A DNA stretch of 64,000 bases from Siphonodentalium dalli. Taxonomy: Eukaryota > Mollusca > Scaphopoda > Gadilida > Siphonodentaliidae. Shown here piece after piece: positions 43,194-53,600 of the stretch (the stretch's first letter is position 1; the number at the start of each line of letters is the position of its first letter). The position numbers and the translations under genes are program-made. The notes beneath the pieces are model-generated. The model was given only the letters and a program-made list of their open reading frames with translations, was not told the origin of the DNA and searched no databases. The stretch spans positions 136,223,989 to 136,287,988 of the forward strand of contig CP136068.1 in assembly GCA_032622095.1 (NCBI GenBank). Direction: 5' to 3'.

Positions 43194-46100
43194 TTTCTTC
43201 AAAAGATGCTTCAGTTATCAGAATCGATTAATTTCCCAAAATAATGCTAACCACTGTCAAGTCTATTCCTGCACTTAAGATAATCTAGCAGGTCGTTCAC
43301 ATAGAGTGAAAATAGAAGGGGAGATAATCCATCGACTTGTTTTACTCCCGTTTGACTGGGGAAGAACCCATATAAATCATCGGTCATAATCAGAACGTCC
43401 ACCATTTTGGGTTATCGCGCGAATAATTATGTTATTCGGCCTGACAACTTCGTCCGAGTCAACAGATCTCTGCACGTCCAGAGCTTGACTCACTGTGGTC
43501 AAACATAGCCGCAACTATTGGGTTGTCAGCGGACACATATTACATGTCTGTCTGTTACTTTTCGGGTTAATCTGGAAACTTTGAATTTAGTGTGTATTCC
43601 TGTACAGCTGCTATACTTAAGATGATCTTCCAGGTCGTTCACATAGAGTGACAATAGAAGGGGAGATAATCCATCGCCTTGTTTTACTTCCGTTTGACTG
43701 GGGAAGAACCCAGACAAAGCATCGGTCATGACACCCATTTTTAGATTTGTGTATAAATTTTTGATTACATCGATGAGTTTCCCTTTAATTCCGAGATTTT
43801 AAAGTTCTTCCCAGAGGCCCATCCGCCAAACGTACTCAAAAGCCTTTGAGAAATCTATGAATGCGCAGTAAATATCTTCTTTTTTTCAAGTTAATTGTCT
43901 GGGTAAGGGCGTACACAGAAAAGCTGTGGTCAATAGTTCAATATATACCATTTACGGAAGACGGCTTGTGCCTCTGTCTGCAATTGTTTATATTGAGGAA
44001 ATTATTCAGGCGGTTGTTCAATATACAAGTGAAGAACTTTGAGAGAGTGCAAACAATGTGATTTTCCTATAGCCGCCTGGTCGCCGTTGATGGTCGCCGC
44101 ACACCGCGTCTGGTCGAAAATTGGTAATGTTGGCCTCCGAGGCGAAAAGTCGGGCAACGAAAACCGTCCGACGGTGGTGTTAAAAATTTATATTTCTGGC
44201 CTCTTAGGCGAAAACACAAATTATCCCGATGCACGACGCATGTCCATATAGCACTGCCTTGATCATTCGTTTGGAAATGTACACAACTTCCCCCTTTTAA
44301 AGACATACTATGGACTTGTACGAGTTCGTGAAACTAGATAATTGTGGACTGTTAAAGACATATTATGACTTATTCGGGTGCGTGAAATTGATAATTTAGT
44401 ATTCAGGCGTTATGCCAACCTGGAAATGTAGCATTCTACTAACTTCGCCGAAAATTTCAAAGAAATCGACCATACACTCAATAGAAAACATCGTCAAAAC
44501 TACGCTGAATTGTGAACAACGCAATAATCGGCCACAAACAAGCACAGATGATTTCGCCAATTAATATATCAGAATGACGGTGCACTATGTGTGTTTGCAA
44601 TTTGAATTAATATTCGTACAAAAAAACTTTGGACAAATATATTCTTCATTTCTATTGGATCACCCTACCGGAGTGTTTCACATCACTTTAAAGTCGATAT
44701 CTCACCAGGGGTGGGGGTGGTGTGGGGGGGGGGGGGGTTGCATTTTTTTCCCGAACACTAGCCAGTTTCAGCAGCCCGGCTTACACCTTTTTACCTGACC
44801 CTGTAATATTTTTCCAAGAGCCATTTTTCTTCAAAATAATGGGACAAAAGGTGTTAAGAATGCTTCTATTATATACATAATGAATGGCTTGGAGTTTACT
44901 ATGCCAAAATAGTGGTCGTCGAGGAGGAATAGTCCACGAGCCGCAGGCGAGTGGACTATTCCTCCTCGAGGACCACTATTTTCGCATAGTCAACGACAAG
45001 ACATTCATTATTTATTATATTATATCGAACATTTGTGCCAATTCTCACACAATTTCTGAGTCTGATTTTGTCACATTTGTATTTACCTTGAATTTTGGAA
45101 ATCGGTCTCAGATTTTACAATTTACGGCAATATTTTGACGATGGCAGGGGAGCATAACTATGTTATTAGTTACATCTAACATCATCTCTTCATGATTCAT
45201 ACATTAATTTATATAAATACGTCATTAGCAAAGACATTTTGGCGAAATTTTAGAATTAACTTGTTTAACTTCGATTAACCGGAAAAGGAAATTATAAATA
45301 ACGTCCACTGGCTTTGCAAAAATTAGGACTGGCCGCTTGCCAACTAAACGGACAAACTATTAAATACATTGGCTTGATATCATCGGAAATTTTGTAAGAT
45401 CATTGCAATTCATCAATAAATCTAATGATATACCGATATTGCAACAAATATCGCACAAGGTATAGTTTAAAATTGGCCGTATCTTCAGGCGGCAGCCCCG
45501 ATTTCGCGAAATGATTTTGTTACTATAAATAGAAAAAGAATAGTAGGCATGTAGGAAATCCTACTGGGGGTACTATCGTAAAATAGTATAGCAGTGGCCA
45601 GCCAATCAGAATGCGAGAAAGTCACGTGAGATATAATATTATGTAATATGTATGCACTTAACTCTTGGTAGGGGGTTTGAGTTCACCATCAGTTAATAAT
45701 TAGGGATGACAGCAAGGGGGTAATAAAAAGGTCAGCTTGCTAAATGTTCTATCAATGCACATTGTCTCAGATTTAAATAGTTTTATTAAAAATCATTTAT
45801 TCAACCTGATATAAATGAAAACATTACACAAATAATAGATTCTTCAAATAAATGCAAACTCTTCGCTGAACTCTTCAAATAAAAATAGACTATTCAAAAA
45901 ACCATAATAAAATAAAACAAGGGTGTTAAAACAAACTTTGACCGATTTCAGCAATATTCGGTATATGGGTCTAGGATCACGTCTAGATGGGAGCTGTCAA
46001 ATTTGAATGATTTTTTATGAAAACTATGGCCACTGGCAGCCATCTTGGATTTGACTCTTTGCATCACCAAATCCTTTTATACACCCTGCAGAGCTTATCC

Positions 46101-47478
46101 CTCATCCGATCATCACCAACCTTCATATGGATCTTCGGTGTGACCTCTCGATTGGTGCCTACCATTTCCCCCCATATTTGGTAAAAAAAGGGGCTGCCAG
46201 CGGCCATCTTGGATTTTACTCTTTGTATGACCAAATCCTTTAGCACACCTTACAGGTCACATTTCTCATTCAATCGTCACCAAACTTCTTATGGATCTTC
46301 GAAGTGACCTCTAGATGGGAGCCTCCATTTTTTCCCCAAATATTTTTAAACAAACATGGCCACCAGCAGCCATCTTGGATTTCAAATGTCCAATCCATCA
46401 GCATACCCTACAGCCCACATTTATTGGAGAATTGTTTTGAAACTTTACAGTCTTGTTGGTAAATAAAAAGTAGGAATGCTTCTATAATCATGATACAGAA
46501 CATTCATCGGATAAGATCAGGAAAAACTGAGTAAAATAGTCATTTGAAGCAGTTTGGAATGGGTTGGTCCCTATCCCAGAATCAGAACAAATAAAAATTT
46601 GGGGGTGGTGGGTACCAAGAGGGCGGTAACTATAAAAAAGTGCCTAGTGTCCGGAATATTTTCCTGACCCCCCCCCCCCCTCCGACCTCACCATAAAAAA
46701 AACCATCCTATTGGTGGGTTCATGGTTCCGATATAATTATTTACTGGTATAGAAAAGGTAGATATTGTATGGTTTCAGATAGGACAGGACATAATTAATT
46801 TTCATATAAGTAAAAGTTTTCGCAATATCCGTCGGTGACGTAAGTAGGTTGCCCCAAGGTCCGGCTGTTTACTTGCATGATAGCGGATGTTGTTTCGTGT
46901 GTGTATTAAAGCCCCCATGGCGGTTTGCACTCCAAAATACACCTAATAATATTCGCTTTTGAATTTGTTCCCGTTCTCGAAATTGTCGATAAATACTTGC
47001 ACATCATTGCTACGAGCATTATACGTCCATTAAACCACAGTCCCTTTGTTTAATTGTCTGTTTAATAGATTATTCATTCTTTCAGCCACAACACCAGGTT
47101 GATACACAGAGAACGCGTAATGGGTATAAATAAAACAAATTCCGACCATTATACCGTGAACGGAGGCTGTTGAGCAACTGGGTATTCATGTTTTATCAAT
47201 GCAATGTATGCTTTATATAGCTAACTTAACAGCATATATAGTTTGATAAATATTTAAAAAAAAACACTAGTATGATGGATGTTGAAAACATAAAGTAATA
47301 TACTTAATATCATTAAGACGTGATTTATTTGGCGTAAACGATGAAGTTGAGTATCTTCGTCTATTGTCCTGGAGAACTGACGGTTGACGTACCAATTTTG
47401 ATAAACTTACAAGTTTTCGTCATAAATAGTAGACGTGCTCAATAGTAATTTCAATTCGTGTGCGTTATATTTCACAGT

Positions 47479-47510
<32 letters not shown>

Positions 47511-47531
47511 GGAGAGAGAGAGAGAGAGAGG

Positions 47532-47617
<86 letters not shown>

Positions 47618-50600
47618 GTAACTGGACTGTTCTGAAATATATATATAGCGGGCAAAATTAATCAAATGGAGTGTGTGTCTGAGTGAAATTGACAAATATT
47701 TTTCACCGAATCTCAGTGTTCCCGGTAACATGCTAAAACATAGTTGTGAACATCCTTGTACAAGAAAATATAGATTTAAAGGAGAAATTATAACTTTCAG
47801 ACCACAGGGACGTGGCAACATCAGTGTGTAGTGTAGACACCCCAAACTTTGGCCACGACGTATGTTATTTGGAAATTTGACACCACATATAAATTGAAAG
47901 TTTTCTAATTGTTTGATTTTCCAACAACGACGACCCCTTTATCCACGTCTCTGCTTGGGGGATATACGAGGTGCCGTGGTTATAGCTCAGAAATGGACGA
48001 AAATTCGGACATGCCATTCCGATCGCAACATGGCCATTTCGACAAAAAATATTAGAAAGTGTTCGACCAGAACAAGAAACGAAAACATACTGAGCCAGTA
48101 TACATTCAGACCCAGGGACGCGACAAAGGGGTGGGGGAGGCATTGGTCAACATTTTCAACAGTTGGAAATGTAAGGACTGAAACAAAACCAGTTGGAAAT
48201 ATCACACCACCCATTGCCGCTCGTTCGTTCTATGATAGGAATCATCTTTACAATCAACATGAAATACGTGCAGTGATTCTGGCCATAGAGGCGATTAATC
48301 AATATTATCGGATTAGCGCGACCGTGAGATAGAACACCATATATAGTGAACCGTGAACCACGCTGTCTGTGGTTTAAGTGGAATAATTACGTCCCGTTTA
48401 AACATTCGGCTAGAATGCATTCGGGCTCGGCGCCCCTCATGCATTCTGGTTACAAATGTTCTCACACTCGGTAATTATCCCTAACAGAAAGTTGCATTGA
48501 AGTCATCAAAAATACACGGTGATTGGTTCCCAAACGAACAACAGCAACGTGCACGGAACATGGAACAACAGAGAGCGTTCCGCGTTAGTCAATTCCTGAT
48601 ATGGTAGAAATAAAAGGCGTTTTTTTTTCACTTCTGCGTGTGCGAAAAAAACAAAAAAAAAACAACGGAAAATGTCTGTAACCATGACAAGTATTTGTTA
48701 GAGCTTATGAAGCCGGTATATCAATATTTCATGTTTTTGTCAACCTACCTTATACCTCCTTACAGATTACGCAGACAACATTTGGAAGCTCGAATGAGCC
48801 ATGTCCGTTTCACTAAATACTCAATGGCGAGAAGTTACGTTCGGAAATGTTCAATAAGTTGAACAGGTCGTTTGCTGAACGTATTATCTGAACATTTATA
48901 CCACCAACGAATACGAATCATTCTGCTCTTGTAGTATCTGTTTTTCGGTATGTCGCCTGGTTTTATTATCTGAACAGGGGGCTGTCAGAGATGTAATTTC
49001 GAAACATATCAGAACTATACGCATCTTGACAGGGATACTGTTAAGCTTTTTACGACCTGCATATAACTATAACTTTTACGATAGGATCTTTTGGTATTTT
49101 TTTTTTTTTCCGTCACATTGTCAGCCGAAGGAATCAAAACTAAAATTCGTTCAGTTATGTTGTTGTGAATGGAGGTTTGGCTCCCTGAATACATCTTAAA
49201 GTACAGTATAGGTATTGATCGGGTGCGTTTCTGTTAGATATCACACACATGTCGCTAATGATGCTATTCTATATACTATCACGTACGCCAATGTGAAAAA
49301 CATACCCGTTCGTTGGTTATATATATTGTAATGTTGATTTAACATTAATATTTATATATCAGTTTTTAGCAATGTTCGGTGTTATTCAATAATATTCATC
49401 TAAATTACTGTCTAAAATCAATCTAAGTGTTAGTTCCGGTCTATTCAATCAAAGTGTTCTATATACCTGTTATAATTCACAGTGATAAAATCTTTACTTT
49501 GTCGAAGTTATAACACTTCACTTAATTGTCGCTTCAATGTGCAATTTGGTTAATTAGATAATACACTGCTTTCGGTTATTTAACAAGTGTCAAGTTTCTC
49601 TAGTACAAATATTTGGCAATTTTCATAATTCAACACTCGATATTACTATAGAACATCAACGTTGTTTGAGTATTCGGAATCAGTTTAGTACATTGTGCAG
49701 CTGCAATCGTTAAACCGATGTATGTTTCATTATACATGCAGCCGACTTCATAGGAACTACATCCGATGTTTTTGTTCCATATTCTATGCGTTTGAACTGT
49801 TTTGTTATACTGAATGTGTCACCAGAATATATGCGTTTGAACTGTTTTGTTATACTGAATGTATCACCAGAATCTATGCGTTTGAACTGTTTTGTTACAC
49901 TAAATGTGTCACCAGAATCTATGCGTTTGAACTGTTTTGTTATACTGAATGTGTCACCAGAATCTATGCGTTTGAACTGTTTTGTTATACTGAATGTGTC
50001 ACCAGAATATATGCGTTTGAACTGTTTTTGTTATACTGAATGTGTCACCAGAATCTATGCGTTTGAACTGTTGTGTTATACTGAATGTGCCACCAGAATA
50101 TATGCGTTTGAACTGTGTTGTTATACTGAATGTGTCACCAGTATCTATGCGTTTGAACTGTTTTGTTATACTGAATGTGTCACCAGAATCTATGCGTTTG
50201 AACTGTTTTGTTATACAGAATGTGTAACCAGAATCTATGCGTTTGAACTGTTTTGTTATACTGAATGTATCACCAGAATCTATGCGTTTGAACTGTTTTG
50301 TTACACTAAATGTGTCACCAGAATCTATGCGTTTGAACTGTTTTGTTATACTGAATGTGTCACCAGCCTCTATGCGTTTGAACTGCTTTGTTATACTGAA
50401 TGTGTCACCAGAATATATGCGTTTGAACTGTTTTGTTATACTGAATGTGTCACCAGAATCTATGCATTTGAACTGTTTTGTTATACTGAATGTGTCACCA
50501 GTATCTATGCGTTTGAACTGTTTTGTTATACTGAATGTGTCACCAGAATCTATGCGTTTGAACTGTTTTGTTATACAGAATGTGTAACCAGAATCTATGC

Positions 50601-53600
50601 GTTTGAATTTTTTGTTATACTGAATGTGTCACCATAATCTATGCGTTTGAACTGTTTTGTTGTACTGAATGTGTCACCAGAATCTATGCGTTTGAACTGT
50701 TTTGTAATACTGAATGTGTCACCATAATCTATGCGTTTGAACTGTTTTGTTATACTGAATGTGTCACCAGAATCTATGCGTTTGAACTGTTTTGTTATAC
50801 TGAATGTGTCACCAGTATCTATGCGTTGGAACTGTTTTGTTATACTGAATGTGTCACCAGAATCTATGCGTTTGAACTGTTTTGTTATACTGAATGTGTC
50901 ACCAGAATATATGCGTTTGAACTGTTTTGTTATACTGAATGTATCACCAGAATCTATGCGTTTGAACTGTTTTGTTATACTGAATGTGTCACCATAATCT
51001 ATGCGTTTGAACCTGTTTTGTTATACAGAATGTGTAACCAGAATCTATGCGTTTGAATTTTTTGTTATACTGAATGTGTCACCATAATCTATGCGTTTGA
51101 ACTGTTTTGTTGTACTGAATGTGTCACCAGAATCTATGCGTTTGAACTGTTTTGTAATACTGAATGTGTCACCATAATCTATGCGTTTGAACTGTTTTGT
51201 TATACTGAATGTGTCACCAGAATCTATGCGTTTGAACTGTTTTGTTATACTGAATGTGTCACCAGTATCTATGCGTTGGAACTGTTTTGTTATACTGAAT
51301 GTGTCACCAGAATCTATGCGTTTGAACTGTTTTGTTATACAGAATGTGTAACCAGAATCTATGCGTTTGAACTGTTTTGTTATACTGAATGTATCACCAG
51401 AATCTATGCGTTTGAACTGTTTTGTTATACTGAATGTGTCACCATAATCTATGCGTTTGAACTGTTTTGTTGTACTGAATGTGTCACCAGAATCTATGCG
51501 TTTGAACTGTTTTGTTATACTGAATGTGTCACCATAATCTATGCGTTTGAACTGTTTTGTTGTACTGAACGTGTCACCAGAATCTATGCGTTTGAACTGT
51601 TTTGTAATACTGAATGTGTCACCATAATCTATGCGTTTGAACTGTTTTGTTATACTGAATGTGTCACCAGAATCTATGCGTTTGAACTGTTTTGTTAAAC
51701 TGAATGTGTCACCAGAATATATGCGTTTGAACTGTTTTGTTATACTGAATGTGTCAACATAATCTATGCGTTTGAACTGTTTTGTTATACTGAATGTGTC
51801 ACCATAATCTATGCGTTTGAACTGTTTTGTTATACTGAATGTGTCATCAGAATCTATGCGTTTGAACTGTTTTGTTATACTGAATGTGTCACCAGAATCT
51901 ATGCGTTTGCTCTGTTTTGTTATTTCCCGTAAATATGAGTCTTCTCCAGTTTTATTATCTTCTTGTCATACTGTCGTCTGCTAATTTCTCCTGGACACCC
52001 CTCCAAGTGAATAATATACCATTCATTATATACTTTTATAACTGATTCGAAGAATCCATTTCGTATAAGAAGGGTTAATGATAACGACGTTAATGTTATT
52101 GAGGAACACGTCCTGGCGCACTCAACCAAAGCACTTTAAAGACATATTATGGACTTTTTGTGTGTGCGTGAAATTGATAAGTTATCACTGAGGTCCTATG
52201 CAAACCTGAGGAATGTACCATTCTACTAACATCCCCGAAAATGTCAAATAAATTGACCATACCACTGCATAGAAAACATCGTCTGAACTGCGCTCAATTG
52301 TGAATATTTACACCTCGATTCGGGACGCATATATCGGTGATAAAATAACACAAATGATTTCGCCATCGAGAGTCATTGAATTTAATTAATATACACGAAT
52401 GACGGTGTGTTTTGTCAATTTGAATCAATATTGTTAAAAAATAACTACTTTGAGCAAGATTGTTCTAAATTTATATTTGATCACCCTATACCTGAGTGTT
52501 TCACATCACTTTAACTACATGTATATGTTAATGTATTGTCTCGACGTCAAGTGGGAATCACGTAATTATTTCGAGTATTTGGTATATGTTATACATGCAC
52601 TCTAATTCACAATGGGATATATACACTTTTAATTTTATTTTATCCAATGCTGGGCAATGTTTTTACTCAACACAGGGGTAACAAGTTACCCCATATTAAT
52701 TTCCCTTCTGCGTTGGGAGATCTTTTCTACCCGAACATTTGGGTGAATAATTACTTAATTATTGGGTCAAATAAATTTTCCCCAATATCTGCTGAGTTGA
52801 AAATAAACGCTCTTCATTCATCATCTATGCTAAGATAATTTAGTGAGCCCCGCTTTAAGTCATCTATCCAATTATATTCCCCTGGTCATGTGACACATGT
52901 GACACAAATTTTCCTACATATCACCTAAGCCTATAAATAATCGCTCAACGCATAATGGAAATTAATATTGGGTAAATTGTTACCCTGCGTTGAGTAAAAA
53001 CATTGCCCAACATTGGGTACAATTTACCCAACGTTCGGGTGGTGCTATATGCACCATTATGCTGGGTAAAATTTAACCCAAAGCGATTTCGAGTGTAGTA
53101 CAGAATAATAAAAGGGGCCAATCCAACCCATATATATGTAACGATCGTGACTAAGATGGAGTTATCGTTTACCTAGGGTCTAATGATATGTCAGATGAAA
53201 CGAAATCAAAAACAAACAGGGATTGTTCGGTCATGTGTGATGATGCTTTTATTTTATAGTTCCGGTTTCATGGTTGAGGCGATCGTCATGATTGTGGCGA
53301 AAACAGGATGCGTATGCAACACGTGTGCCATACGGATTTACGTGCTTATTTGTGTTTTTGAAATAAGTGCAACGTGAGCTTATATTCAGGAGAACAGGCT
53401 GACATATGTACATTGTGCGTGCATTGCATACACAGAACGCGACACGGGTGTGTTAATGGATTTGGTGCACGACACAATTACACGTAACAGCGCGGAATGA
53501 TAGAACGGGATGAGCAGCCTCGAGGTCCATCCTTCCGCGATGGCTCAAGTGACGTTTCAACAAACCCATTATCCCACGTGTTGTTTTCGTATACTACACG

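Noticed and set aside
47407-47845. Ser/Leu-rich and Arg/Glu-rich frames
   Set aside because: They are translations of a GA dinucleotide tract.
49786-50637. 283-codon open frame as a repeat protein gene
   Set aside because: It is produced by a 45-bp minisatellite whose length keeps the frame open; there is no start context, splice site or homology, and it lies in intron 1 of another gene.
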